Of a stretch of 18,904 nucleotides of DNA, positions 7,335 through 14,910 are shown piece by piece. The stretch comes from Caulobacteraceae bacterium. Lineage in GTDB: Bacteria > Pseudomonadota > Alphaproteobacteria > Caulobacterales > Caulobacteraceae. Position 1 is the stretch's first letter. Each line of letters opens with the position of its first letter. The position numbers were made by a program, and so were the translations under genes. The notes under the pieces are model-generated. The model had not been told where the DNA came from and did not search any database. It was given only the letters and a program-made list of their open reading frames with translations. The stretch covers positions 1 through 18,904 of the forward strand of contig SDZP01000022.1 of NCBI GenBank assembly GCA_004144935.1, read 5' to 3'.

Positions 7335-8429
7335 ATGGCCCTGAAAGTTGCGATCGTCGGCCTGCCCAACGTCGGCAAATCGACCCTGTTCAACGCCCTC
7401 ACCCAGACGGCGCAGGCCCAGGCGGCCAACTATCCCTTCTGCACCATCGAACCGAACGTCGGCGACGTGGCCGTGCCGGAGTATCGCCTCGACAAGCTGG
7501 CGGCCATCGCCGGGTCGAAGGAGATCATCCCCAGCCGCATCAACTTCGTCGACATCGCCGGCCTGGTGCGCGGCGCGTCCAAGGGGGAGGGCCTGGGCAA
7601 CCAGTTCCTGGCCAACATCCGCGACTGCGACGCCGTGGCCTTCGTCGCCCGCTGCTTCGAGGACGACGACATCACCCACGTCGAGGGTCGCATCGATCCG
7701 CTGTCGGACCTCGACATCATCGAGACCGAGCTGATGCTGGCCGACCTCGAAAGCCTCGAAAAGCGCGTGCCCAATCTCGAGAAGCGCGCCCGCCAGGACA
7801 AGGAGGCCGCCAACACCCTGCGCCTCTGCAATCTGGCCCTGGCCCAGCTGAACGCCGGCCGCCCGGCCCGCACCGCCGACATCTCCAAGGAGGACGAGAA
7901 GGCCTGGCACATGCTCCAGCTGCTCACCTCCCTCCCGGCCCTCTACGTCAGCAACGTCGACGAGGGCAGCGCCGACAAGGGCAACAAGTATTCCGACCTG
8001 GTGGCCGAAAGGGCCGCCAAGGATGGCGCCAACAGCGTCGTCATCTCGGCCCAGATCGAGAGCGAGGTGGCCATGCTGGCCGCCGACGAACGCGAGGAAT
8101 TCCTCGGCGCCCTGGGCCTCGAGGAGCCCGGCCTGAACCGCCTGATCCATGAAGCCTACAAGCTGCTCGGCCTGCAGACCTACTTCACGGTCGGCCCCAA
8201 GGAAGCCCGCGCCTGGACCATCCACGTCGGCGACACCGCCCCCCAGGCGGCCGGCGTCATCCACACCGACTTCGAGAAAGGCTTCATCCGCGCCGAGACC
8301 ATCGCCTTCGACGATTTCGTGCGGCTGAACGGCGAAGCGGGCGCGAAGGAAGCCGGCAAGATGCGCTCCGAAGGCAAGGAATACGTCGTCAAGGACGGCG
8401 ACGTGATGCACTTCCGCTTCAACGTTTGA
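7335..8429 (+). CDS. ychF: Ribosome-associated ATPase YchF (Obg family, OLA1-like)
   Basis: A 364-residue Obg-family P-loop protein that binds ribosomes and, unlike most of the family, prefers ATP to GTP. The Walker A motif GLPNVGKS is at 9-16. A DIAGLVRGASKGEGLGNQFL switch region follows. The nucleotide-base motif reads NVDE rather than NKxD, the known signature behind ATP use in YchF. The C-terminal part holds the TGS domain (LLGLQTYFTVGPKEARAWTIHVGDTAPQAAGVIHTDFEKGFIRAE). Length equals E. coli YchF to within one residue. The ATG at 7335 is chosen because the family begins MALKVAIVGLPNVGKS; longer in-frame starts add unrelated sequence. It follows the pth-TPR genes, a common pairing. Confidence 0.97.
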   Translation: MALKVAIVGLPNVGKSTLFNALTQTAQAQAANYPFCTIEPNVGDVAVPEYRLDKLAAIAGSKEIIPSRINFVDIAGLVRGASKGEGLGNQFLANIRDCDAVAFVARCFEDDDITHVEGRIDPLSDLDIIETELMLADLESLEKRVPNLEKRARQDKEAANTLRLCNLALAQLNAGRPARTADISKEDEKAWHMLQLLTSLPALYVSNVDEGSADKGNKYSDLVAERAAKDGANSVVISAQIESEVAMLAADEREEFLGALGLEEPGLNRLIHEAYKLLGLQTYFTVGPKEARAWTIHVGDTAPQAAGVIHTDFEKGFIRAETIAFDDFVRLNGEAGAKEAGKMRSEGKEYVVKDGDVMHFRFNV

Positions 8430-8451
8430 TCGGGTGCACTAGGTTAGGGGC

Positions 8452-9198
8452 ATGACCCCCGCCGACCGCCTCGCCCGCCTCATCGAAGCCGCCGACCGCG
8501 TTGTCGTCTTCACAGGCGCCGGCATCTCCACCGAATCGGGCATCCCCGACTTCCGCAGCCCCGGCGGCGTCTGGTCGAAGATGAAGCCCATCTACTTCCA
8601 GGACTTCGTCGCCAGCGAGGATCGCCGGCGCGAGGCCTGGACGCGGACCTTCACCGGCACGGCCGGCTGGACCGGCCGCAGCCCCAACGCCGGCCACGAC
8701 GCCGTCGCCCGCCTGGTGGCCGCCGGCAAGGTCTCTTCGGTCATCACCCAGAACGTCGACAACCTGCACCAGGACAGCGGCATCCCCGACGACCGGGTCA
8801 TCGAGCTGCACGGCAACGCCTCTTACGCGACCTGCCTGGACTGCGGGCTGCGCCACGAGCTGCATCACCTGAAGCCCGCCTTCGTCGAGCGGGGCGAGAT
8901 CCCCGCCTGCCGGGCCTGCGGCGGCATCGTCAAGACGGCGACCATCTCGTTCGGCCAATCGATGCCTCTCGGTCCCATGGCCCGGGCCGAGGAGGAAACC
9001 GAGGCCTGCGACCTCTTCCTCGTCCTCGGCTCCTCCCTGGTCGTCTACCCGGCCGCGGGCTTTCCCCTGCTGGCCAAGCGCAACGGCGCCCGGCTGGTCA
9101 TCGTCAACCGCGAGCCGACCGAGCAGGACCCTTACGCCGACCTCGTCCTGCACGAGGAGATCGGACCGCTGATGAGCCGTATCGTTCCCCCGGTTTAG
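8452..9198 (+). CDS. Sir2-family NAD-dependent protein deacylase
   Basis: A 248-residue sirtuin that would remove acyl groups from lysines using NAD. It has GAGIST (22-27), PDFRS (32-36), TQNVDNLH (99-106), catalytic His120 in HGN, four zinc ligands (Cys128, Cys131, Cys153, Cys156), GSS (193-195) and VNRE (218-221). The segment after the first motif (PIYFQDFVASEDRRREAWTRTF) lacks the Ala-x4-Tyr-x2-Arg pocket that marks CobB/SIRT5-type desuccinylases. It looks closer to class II (SIRT4-like) bacterial sirtuins. For that reason I give no cobB symbol. The stretch before the NAD pocket reads KTATISFGQ where many sirtuins have KPxVVxFGE. It starts 22 bp after ychF and is likely co-transcribed. Confidence 0.92.
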   Translation: MTPADRLARLIEAADRVVVFTGAGISTESGIPDFRSPGGVWSKMKPIYFQDFVASEDRRREAWTRTFTGTAGWTGRSPNAGHDAVARLVAAGKVSSVITQNVDNLHQDSGIPDDRVIELHGNASYATCLDCGLRHELHHLKPAFVERGEIPACRACGGIVKTATISFGQSMPLGPMARAEEETEACDLFLVLGSSLVVYPAAGFPLLAKRNGARLVIVNREPTEQDPYADLVLHEEIGPLMSRIVPPV

Positions 9199-9254
9199 GG
9201 CATGTACCGCGCGCGCTGACCGTCCACTCTGGCCACCACGCCGGAGTCGCCGTC

Positions 9255-9698
9255 ATGCGCCTGATCCTCTGCCCCCTGACCCTTGCCGCCGTTCTCGTCG
9301 GTCCGGCCCTCGCCGCCGACAAGCTGATCCCCGCCACCGCCGCCGGCGCCGTCGGCGAGCACAGGGGCAAGCCCTGGCTCGAGCCGTTGACCAACTGCGC
9401 CGGCTTCCACGCCTGGAACGGCCGCAACCTCAAACAGGCCGGCGACACCAAGGGCGCCTGGGACGAGGCGGGCAAGACGGCCGACTTCATGACCGCCGCC
9501 GCCAACCGGGTGAGCCAGGACCGAAGCGTGACCTACGACCAGGCCTTCGCGGGCAACCAACGGCCGATCAAGAACGTCATGACCTATCTCGACATGGAGA
9601 TGGTCCCGCCCGACGTGGCCGACTGGACCCAGCACTGCCAGGAGATTCTCGCAGGCTATAGAAAAGCGTTCCCTAGCCAGGGCGCGCAGGGCGGTTAA
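9255..9698 (+). CDS. Small secreted protein of unknown function with a Cys pair
   Basis: A 147-residue exported protein that I do not recognise. Residues 1-20 form a signal peptide with an ALA-type cleavage site before ADK. The mature part is helical-looking with two cysteines, Cys48 in TNCAGFHAW and Cys128 in VADWTQHC, 80 residues apart. The same pair of motifs recurs in the C-terminal part of the MORN protein at 10544-11458, suggesting a shared disulfide-bonded domain. The ATG at 9255 has GGAG upstream. It is the first of three tandem exported proteins, 56 bp after the sirtuin gene and 27 bp before the next. Confidence 0.72.
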   Translation: MRLILCPLTLAAVLVGPALAADKLIPATAAGAVGEHRGKPWLEPLTNCAGFHAWNGRNLKQAGDTKGAWDEAGKTADFMTAAANRVSQDRSVTYDQAFAGNQRPIKNVMTYLDMEMVPPDVADWTQHCQEILAGYRKAFPSQGAQGG

Positions 9699-9725
9699 CA
9701 CTGCCGTCTCGTCCGAGGGGCCCCC

Positions 9726-10472
9726 ATGCGCCGTTTCCCAGCTGTCCTGACCGCCTGCGCGGCGCTGCTCGCCACCCCCGCCGCCGCCGAGACCTTCGTG
9801 CAATGCGACGTGAAGCTGGCCCTGCCTGGCGGGCGGCTGGAGGCGCGTCTGTTCGGTGACGGCAAGCGTTTCCGCAACGATGGCGAGGCCACCCTGATCG
9901 TTCCGGTCGGCAAGGGCGGCCTGGTCGCCGATCCGCCGCACGCCTTCGACCTGACCGACCCCGCCGGCCAGACCGCGGAGTACCGCGTCCACCTGCGCTA
10001 CGCCTGGATCGGCCCGAATCCCCCGCCGCCCTTCAGCAAGGCGGGAGCCAGGCATCCCTGGTGGCCGGTCGGCGACCTCTTCGTCGGGCCGCCGCTGCCG
10101 GCCAGCGCCACCCCGGACAAGGACTGGACCTACGTCGCCTGGGGCGCCAACGGCGTGCAGGTGAAATCCGGAAACTACATCTACATGACCAGCGCCAGGA
10201 CCCCGCACCGGGCGGAGGTCGGGCTGGCCTACGAGCGCTCCGACAACGAGGCGGAGGCTGCGAGGAACCTCGAGACCCGCGTCGCCTTCATCAAGGCCCT
10301 GTCGGCCGGCGACAGCTTCATGCTGATCTTCTTGAACCGCGCCAACGCCCGGCTGGGCGCCGCCCAGGTCGACAGCGCGCTCCTGAAGGCCCTCCCGGAC
10401 CTCTCCGACCGCGCCTTCGAGGAAGCGGCCCGGATGCACAAGGCGGGAAAGTGCCTGGTCAAGGCGGTCTGA
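9726..10472 (+). CDS. Secreted protein of unknown function
   Basis: A 248-residue exported protein with no family I can name. The signal peptide (1-21) ends AAA before ETF. The mature N-terminal half looks beta-rich (FVQCDVKLALPGGRLEARLFGDGKRF, YRVHLRYAWIGPN). A proline/aromatic stretch follows (about 98-125, PNPPPPF and HPWWPVGDLFVGPPLP). The C-terminal half is helical. Cys27 near the mature N-terminus and Cys243 six residues from the end could form one disulfide. The start at 9726 has GAGGGG upstream. It is transcribed with the preceding 147-residue protein (27-bp gap) and precedes the MORN protein (71-bp gap). Confidence 0.7.
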   Translation: MRRFPAVLTACAALLATPAAAETFVQCDVKLALPGGRLEARLFGDGKRFRNDGEATLIVPVGKGGLVADPPHAFDLTDPAGQTAEYRVHLRYAWIGPNPPPPFSKAGARHPWWPVGDLFVGPPLPASATPDKDWTYVAWGANGVQVKSGNYIYMTSARTPHRAEVGLAYERSDNEAEAARNLETRVAFIKALSAGDSFMLIFLNRANARLGAAQVDSALLKALPDLSDRAFEEAARMHKAGKCLVKAV

Positions 10473-10543
10473 CCCCCCGAATTTGAGGTCGAGGGCGGAG
10501 CGCGCCAGCCCCATCCTGCGCGGCGAACCTGCGGAGTTACGCC

Positions 10544-11458
10544 ATGCGCCCCATCGCCCTTCTGATCGCCCTGACCTTCGCCCTCCCCGCAGCGCCGGCC
10601 CTGGCCCAGGTCAAGGAGCCGCGCCGGGTCGGCAGTTCGGTCACCTCGACCTGCAAGGCCTGGGTCAACTGGGCCAACGCCACCGTGGTCTGCCAGGATA
10701 TCCCGTTCGAGAACCTGCCGGTCGGGACCTGCCTGTCACAGGGCTGCAACGGCGGCGGCGTCGTCAAGGTGATCGACGGCATCTACAACGGCGCCCTGGA
10801 TGGCAGCTATGTCGGCAAGGGCCATGGCCGGCTGGAACGCAACGATGGCAGCGTCGTCGAGGGCAACTTTCGCAAGGGTCTGATGTGGGAGGTCACCGCC
10901 ACCTTCAAGGACGGGGTGATGTGGAAGGGCACGGTGGCCAACGAGATCAATGGCGCGGCCTTCGGTGAATGGGCCGTCTATCGCGACGAGGGCTCGACAC
11001 GCTACAGCGCCCCGATCGCCTATGGGACCCTGTTCGAGAAGCCGGGCCTGGCCCTGACGGCCGACGCTCGCAAGCGGCTGAGGGGCGAGCCTGGCACGGT
11101 CCCGCCCAAGCCCGGCGTCGACCTCACCCCGGTCGTGGAGCGTAGCCGCGGACTGACCGCCGTCACCACCAGCGAGAAGTGGCAGTGCTACGGTCTCTAC
11201 CTGGCCATGGCCGAGGCCATCCCCGAGTACGGCCGCATGGGCCTGCCCGACGGGACCTTCCTGCCCGCCACCGTCGTCCCGCGCGTCAAGAAATGGGAGA
11301 AGTGGGTCAGCGCCCAGGAGAAGAAATCGCCAAGCGGCGAATCCTGGTCGAAGCTCAAGGATGAGAACTACCGCTGGGGCCGGGCCTTCTACGACAAGGG
11401 TGACCTGAAGACCCTGGCCGACTGGGCCGGTGTCTGCATGGCCGATCCGAGGGAATAG
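10544..11458 (+). CDS. Secreted MORN-repeat protein with a C-terminal two-Cys domain
   Basis: A 304-residue exported protein. The signal peptide (1-21) ends ALA before QVK. Residues about 37-68 carry four cysteines (Cys37, Cys50, Cys63, Cys68), likely disulfide-bonded. Residues about 80-145 hold MORN-like repeats (YNGALDGSYVGKGHGRLERNDGS, VVEGNFRKGLM, FKDGVMWKGTV). Such beta-hairpin repeats are seen in many exported bacterial proteins and bind lipid or protein in others. Residues about 207-304 form a helical domain opening with Cys215 in WQCYGLYLA and closing with Cys298 in LADWAGVC. This arrangement parallels the 147-residue protein two genes upstream. The ATG has GCGGAG upstream. The function is unknown. 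Confidence 0.75.
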   Translation: MRPIALLIALTFALPAAPALAQVKEPRRVGSSVTSTCKAWVNWANATVVCQDIPFENLPVGTCLSQGCNGGGVVKVIDGIYNGALDGSYVGKGHGRLERNDGSVVEGNFRKGLMWEVTATFKDGVMWKGTVANEINGAAFGEWAVYRDEGSTRYSAPIAYGTLFEKPGLALTADARKRLRGEPGTVPPKPGVDLTPVVERSRGLTAVTTSEKWQCYGLYLAMAEAIPEYGRMGLPDGTFLPATVVPRVKKWEKWVSAQEKKSPSGESWSKLKDENYRWGRAFYDKGDLKTLADWAGVCMADPRE

Positions 11459-11517
11459 GCGCTTCTTTCCGGGGCGTCAGACGTGGCAAGCTGGGGCAAA
11501 GCACCAGAGAGCAAGCC

Positions 11518-12198
11518 ATGACCAACCGGATCACCCTGACCAGCCCGCACGACGGCTTCCAGTTCGAGGCTCTGCATGCGGCGCCAGAGGGCAGGCGACG
11601 CGGCGGAGTCATCGTCATCCAGGAGATTTTCGGCCTCGACCAGTATGTGCAGGCCGACGTCGAGCGCTGGTCGGCCCTCGGCTTCGAGGTGCTCGCCCCC
11701 TCGATGTTCGACCGCGGCCAGAAGGGCTTCACCGCCGAGCATGACGCCGAGGGCCTGCAGGCGGGCGTGCGCCTGGCCACCGGCAACGGGCCGGACAACG
11801 CCATGAGCGACATCCAGGCCTGCGTCGACGCCCTCAAGGAAGAGGGGCCGGTCTTCATCGTGGGCTACTGCTACGGCGGCGCCATGGTCTGGCTGGCCGC
11901 CTCGCGGGTGACCGGCCTCGCCGCCGGCTCCAGCTACTATGGCGGTCAGGTCGCCGGCATGGCCAGCCTGCCCCTCTCCTGCCCGGTCATCATCCATCTC
12001 GGCCGTCAGGACGCCCATATCCCCGCCGACGAGGTGCAGGCCAAGGTCAACGCCGCCCATCCGGAGGTCCCGGTCTACATCTACGAAGCCAGCGGCCACG
12101 GCTTCAATAACGACGGCCGCCCGGACTCCGACCTGGACGACGCCAGGCTGGCCAGGAAGCGGACGCTGGAACTATTCGAGGCCAATGGGGCGGTCTGA
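11518..12198 (+). CDS. Dienelactone hydrolase family protein, copy 1
   Basis: A 226-residue alpha/beta hydrolase of the dienelactone hydrolase (DLH) family, cytoplasmic since no signal is seen. All residues known for DLH catalysis are present: Glu36 in IQEIFG, nucleophile Cys118 in GYCYGG, Asp165 in GRQDAHIP and His194 in ASGHGF. Classical DLH opens dienelactone in chlorocatechol breakdown. No other catechol genes are in the window, so the true substrate may be another lactone or ester. The ATG at 11518 has AGAGAGCAAG upstream. A paralogue of almost the same length follows 160 bp later, separated by an inverted-repeat element. Confidence 0.92.
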   Translation: MTNRITLTSPHDGFQFEALHAAPEGRRRGGVIVIQEIFGLDQYVQADVERWSALGFEVLAPSMFDRGQKGFTAEHDAEGLQAGVRLATGNGPDNAMSDIQACVDALKEEGPVFIVGYCYGGAMVWLAASRVTGLAAGSSYYGGQVAGMASLPLSCPVIIHLGRQDAHIPADEVQAKVNAAHPEVPVYIYEASGHGFNNDGRPDSDLDDARLARKRTLELFEANGAV

Positions 12199-12215
12199 AT
12201 TTTTCTCCGTATGTC

Positions 12216-12302
12216 CTCGCGAATGCGGGGACCCATGCATCGGTCAATGCCGTCATTTCGTTACCGGCTGCGCACAGCTATATGGATGCCCGCATTCGCG
12301 AG
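12216..12302. repeat. REP/REPIN-like inverted-repeat element
   Basis: CTCGCGAATGCGGG (12216-12229) is perfectly repeated in inverse as CCCGCATTCGCGAG (12289-12302). Imperfect pairing continues inward (CCAT at 12233-12236 with ATGG at 12282-12285), leaving about 40 bases in the middle. Arms of this sequence flanking a short spacer are typical of paired REP sequences. When translated, the left arm gives the CPRECGDP-like string often seen where such repeats are read as protein in proteobacteria. The element fills much of the gap between the two DLH genes and may serve as their transcription boundary. No other copy is in this window, so dispersal is inferred. Confidence 0.65.
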
Positions 12303-12358
12303 CATGATCGGTGATGGGGTAAGGGACGACGGCAGACCCGGAAATTTCGGAGACCGCC

Positions 12359-13042
12359 ATGGGCGAGACGATTAAACTGACGAGCAAGGCCGACGGTTTC
12401 AGTGTCGGCGCCTACCACGCGCCGCACCAGGACGCCCGGCGGGGCGGCCTGCTGCTGATTCAGGAAATTTTCGGCGTCACCGACCATATCCGCGAACTGG
12501 CCGACGGCTTCGCCGCCGACGGCTACGAGGTCATCGCCCCCAGCTTCTATGACCGCCTGGAGCCCGGCTTCGAGGCCGACTACAGCCCGGAGTCGGTCCA
12601 GAAAGGCGTGGGGTATTCCACCTCCACCCCCTGGGACCAGGTGGCGGGCGATTGCCAGGCCGCCATCGATGTCCTGAAGGTCCGCGGGCCGGTCTTCGTC
12701 GCCGGCTACTGCTGGGGCGGCGCGGCGACCTGGCTGGCCGCCTGCCGCTGCGAGGGCGTTACCGCCGCCTCGGCCTTCTACGGCCGCCGGATCAGCGAGC
12801 TGAAGGACGAGACGCCGCGCTGCCCGACCATCCTGCATTTCGGCAAGTCCGACGCCTCCATCCCGCCCGAACGCGTCGAGGAGATCCGCGACCTGCATCC
12901 GGACCTGCCGATCTATCTCTACGACGCCGGCCACGGCTTCTTCTCCGACCGCCGGACCGACTATCACTCGGACAGCGCCCACCTCGCCCGCCTGCGCACC
13001 CTGCAGCTCTTCCATCGGTCGGCGGGCAAGGCCGAGGAATAG
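12359..13042 (+). CDS. Dienelactone hydrolase family protein, copy 2
   Basis: A 227-residue DLH-family alpha/beta hydrolase, paralogous to the gene just upstream. The catalytic residues fall at nearly the same positions: Glu36 in IQEIFG, Cys118 in GYCWGG, Asp165 in GKSDASIP and His192 in AGHGF. The copies differ widely elsewhere, for example in the loops at 64-95 and after 140, so this is an old duplication and substrate ranges probably differ. The ATG at 12359 has CGGAG about 8 bases upstream. The stop at 13042 lies 8 bp from the convergent mtnP stop, with no obvious terminator between them. Confidence 0.92.
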   Translation: MGETIKLTSKADGFSVGAYHAPHQDARRGGLLLIQEIFGVTDHIRELADGFAADGYEVIAPSFYDRLEPGFEADYSPESVQKGVGYSTSTPWDQVAGDCQAAIDVLKVRGPVFVAGYCWGGAATWLAACRCEGVTAASAFYGRRISELKDETPRCPTILHFGKSDASIPPERVEEIRDLHPDLPIYLYDAGHGFFSDRRTDYHSDSAHLARLRTLQLFHRSAGKAEE

Positions 13043-13050
13043 CCCCTGGC

Positions 13051-13923
13051 CTAGCGCCCGCGCAGCGCGCGGCCAGCGACGGCGTCCAGCTTCGCCATCA
13101 TGGCGGGGGCGCGGGCCGAGGGGGCGGTGATGATGGCATGGTCGAGATTGCTGTCGATGGGCGAGGCCTCGCGGGTCGCCGGCAGGGCCCCGGCCAGGGC
13201 GGCGACCAGGGCCTGGGCCCGGGCGGCGTTGGCGCCCAGCACCGCCAGCACGTCGGTGACCGCCACCCCGGCCTCGTCCTCGCGCCAGGCGTCATAGTCG
13301 GTGATCATCCCGACACAGGCGTAAGGCAGCTCCGCCTCACGGGCCAGCTTGGCCTCAGGCATGCCGGTCATGCCGATCACCTGCGCGCCCCAGGACCGGT
13401 ATAGCCGGCTCTCGGCGCGGGTGGAGAACTGCGGCCCCTCCATGGCCAGGTAGGTGACGTCCTCGGCGACCTCGGCCCCGACCGCCCGGGCGGCGTCGGC
13501 GGCCAGGCGGGACAGGCGCGGACAGACAGGCTCGGCCATCGACACATGCGCCACCAAGCCCTCGCCGAAGAAACTGCTCGGCCGGGCGATGGTGCGGTCG
13601 ATGTACTGGCCCACCGTAACAAATGTTCCGGGCCTCAGGTCCTCGGCCAGCGAGCCGACGGCGGACAGGGCCAGGAGGTCGGTGCAGCCCAGCCGCTTGA
13701 GGGCGTCGATGTTGGCCTGGGCGTTGACCTCGGTCGGCGACAGCCGGTGGCCGGCTCCATGGCGCGGCAGGAAGGCGAGGTCCACGGCGCCGAGGCGGCC
13801 CGTGACGATGGCGGCGGAAGGCTGGCCGAACGGCGAGCCGATGTCGTGCGTCCGGCGGTCTTCCAGGCCAGGCAGGTCATACAGACCCGACCCGCCAATG
13901 ACACCTAGCGTCCAGGCCGCCAC
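13051..13923 (-). CDS. mtnP: S-methyl-5'-thioadenosine phosphorylase
   Basis: A 290-residue purine nucleoside phosphorylase family enzyme that splits methylthioadenosine with phosphate in the methionine salvage route. It has GVIGGSGLYD (7-16, phosphate loop), PRHG (53-56), SAVGSL (87-92), MEGPQFSTRAES (161-172), GMTGMPEAKLARE (184-196) and TDYDAW (208-213). The Asp209/Asp211 pair matches the two aspartates that select adenine in human MTAP. The inosine-preferring relatives have Asn there. The best start is a GTG at 13923, one base after the stop of the upstream gene, giving the usual family N-terminus; no nearby ATG fits. Expression therefore probably depends on translation of that membrane-protein gene. 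No other mtn genes are in view. Confidence 0.93.
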   Translation of the reverse strand: MAAWTLGVIGGSGLYDLPGLEDRRTHDIGSPFGQPSAAIVTGRLGAVDLAFLPRHGAGHRLSPTEVNAQANIDALKRLGCTDLLALSAVGSLAEDLRPGTFVTVGQYIDRTIARPSSFFGEGLVAHVSMAEPVCPRLSRLAADAARAVGAEVAEDVTYLAMEGPQFSTRAESRLYRSWGAQVIGMTGMPEAKLAREAELPYACVGMITDYDAWREDEAGVAVTDVLAVLGANAARAQALVAALAGALPATREASPIDSNLDHAIITAPSARAPAMMAKLDAVAGRALRGR

Positions 13924-13924
13924 G

Positions 13925-14845
13925 TCAGGCCCTGTCGCCGGGAGCGCGCCAACGACGCCAACGATCCTGCATGGCCCTGAACTCCCTCGTCCGTACGAAA
14001 CGCCGCCAGGCTCCCTGGCCGTAGAAGATGTAGGGCACAATCACGTCGAGCGTCACGCTTGCCGACTCTGGCGGCCGGGCGGCCGACAGATAGTCGGCGT
14101 TGTCGGATGCCAGGTCCCGCCATTCCCGGTCACTCAACGGGGGCCCCTGCGAGCTGTCCAGCAAGGCCGTCAGGGTCTCGTTGATCGAGCCGCCGAAGTC
14201 GTTGTCGTAGGATCGCCCCTCGATCCAGGCGCAGACGAACAGGCCCGCCAGACTGACGACCAGCACGGCCACCACCCGCTTGAGATCGAGGCCGGTCCCG
14301 AAGAGGACCGGGTAAAGCGGCAGCAGTATCAAGGAGAAGGCGATGCAGGACTTCAGGTTCTGGAAGACTGACTTCCACCACCTGTTGCGCTGCACATGCG
14401 CCTTTCTTGCCCGGTAGAGAACGATCTTCTCGAACTCCGGCAGGCTGTAGCGCCGCCGGTAGTGCGACCAGGTCTGCAGGATCTCCGGCCGCAGCCGATC
14501 GACGACGACGCCGGGCGAATAGCTCAGGTTTATCGGGATGATACTCCCGATCAGTCGAACGGCGATCCCGAACACGTTCAAAAACGAGAAGATGCCGACC
14601 AGCAGTACGGTCAAGGCCACCGACTGACGGTGAGATTCCCCGATCGCCGCGTCCAGGGCGATGATCGGAAGCAGGGCGTTCAGCGGATAGGCCATCCAGC
14701 CGGACACTGCCTGCAGGACCACCGCCGGGTCGACGTGGGCCATCCAGAGGGCCAGGGCCAGGAAGACGAACAGGAGGAGCAGGTTGTTCGCCAGCTCCCT
14801 GGCGAGCGCGTAGAATCCCTTCAGCGCGTCCGCCAGGTTCAGCAT
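13925..14845 (-). CDS. Multi-pass membrane protein of unknown family
   Basis: A 306-residue inner-membrane protein that I do not recognise. Hydrophobic segments lie at about 21-38, 55-67, 76-105, 165-186 and 190-209. Between the third and fourth is a basic, aromatic stretch (about 118-162, with RRR, RARK and RNRWW), probably cytoplasmic. The C-terminal third is hydrophilic and ends in an Arg/Trp-rich tail. It lacks AmtB features, although a P-II gene lies 65 bp upstream. Codon use differs from its neighbours, with ATA, AGA, CGA, AGT, TTT and GTT codons that are rare elsewhere here, suggesting recent acquisition. The ATG at 14845 has AAGG about 8 bases upstream. mtnP starts one base after its stop. 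Confidence 0.72.
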   Translation of the reverse strand: MLNLADALKGFYALARELANNLLLLFVFLALALWMAHVDPAVVLQAVSGWMAYPLNALLPIIALDAAIGESHRQSVALTVLLVGIFSFLNVFGIAVRLIGSIIPINLSYSPGVVVDRLRPEILQTWSHYRRRYSLPEFEKIVLYRARKAHVQRNRWWKSVFQNLKSCIAFSLILLPLYPVLFGTGLDLKRVVAVLVVSLAGLFVCAWIEGRSYDNDFGGSINETLTALLDSSQGPPLSDREWRDLASDNADYLSAARPPESASVTLDVIVPYIFYGQGAWRRFVRTREFRAMQDRWRRWRAPGDRA

Positions 14846-14910
14846 GCCACAACCTTAAGCACACCTCCGGGGATACGCCAATTCCCCGCGAATTCGGCGC
14901 TCGGCCGGGC

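Noticed and set aside
7900..7980. YchF base-recognition motif NVDE looked degenerate compared with NKxD
   Set aside because: This is the normal form in YchF and explains its preference for ATP, so it is not a defect.
13454..14371. A 305-codon plus-strand open frame opposite mtnP and the membrane gene
   Set aside because: It is antisense to mtnP, which has full family signatures, and its product has low-complexity Arg/Pro composition.
14868..14886. GGGGA/TCCCC inverted repeat between the P-II and membrane genes
   Set aside because: A 5-bp stem without a T-run is expected by chance in such GC-rich DNA.
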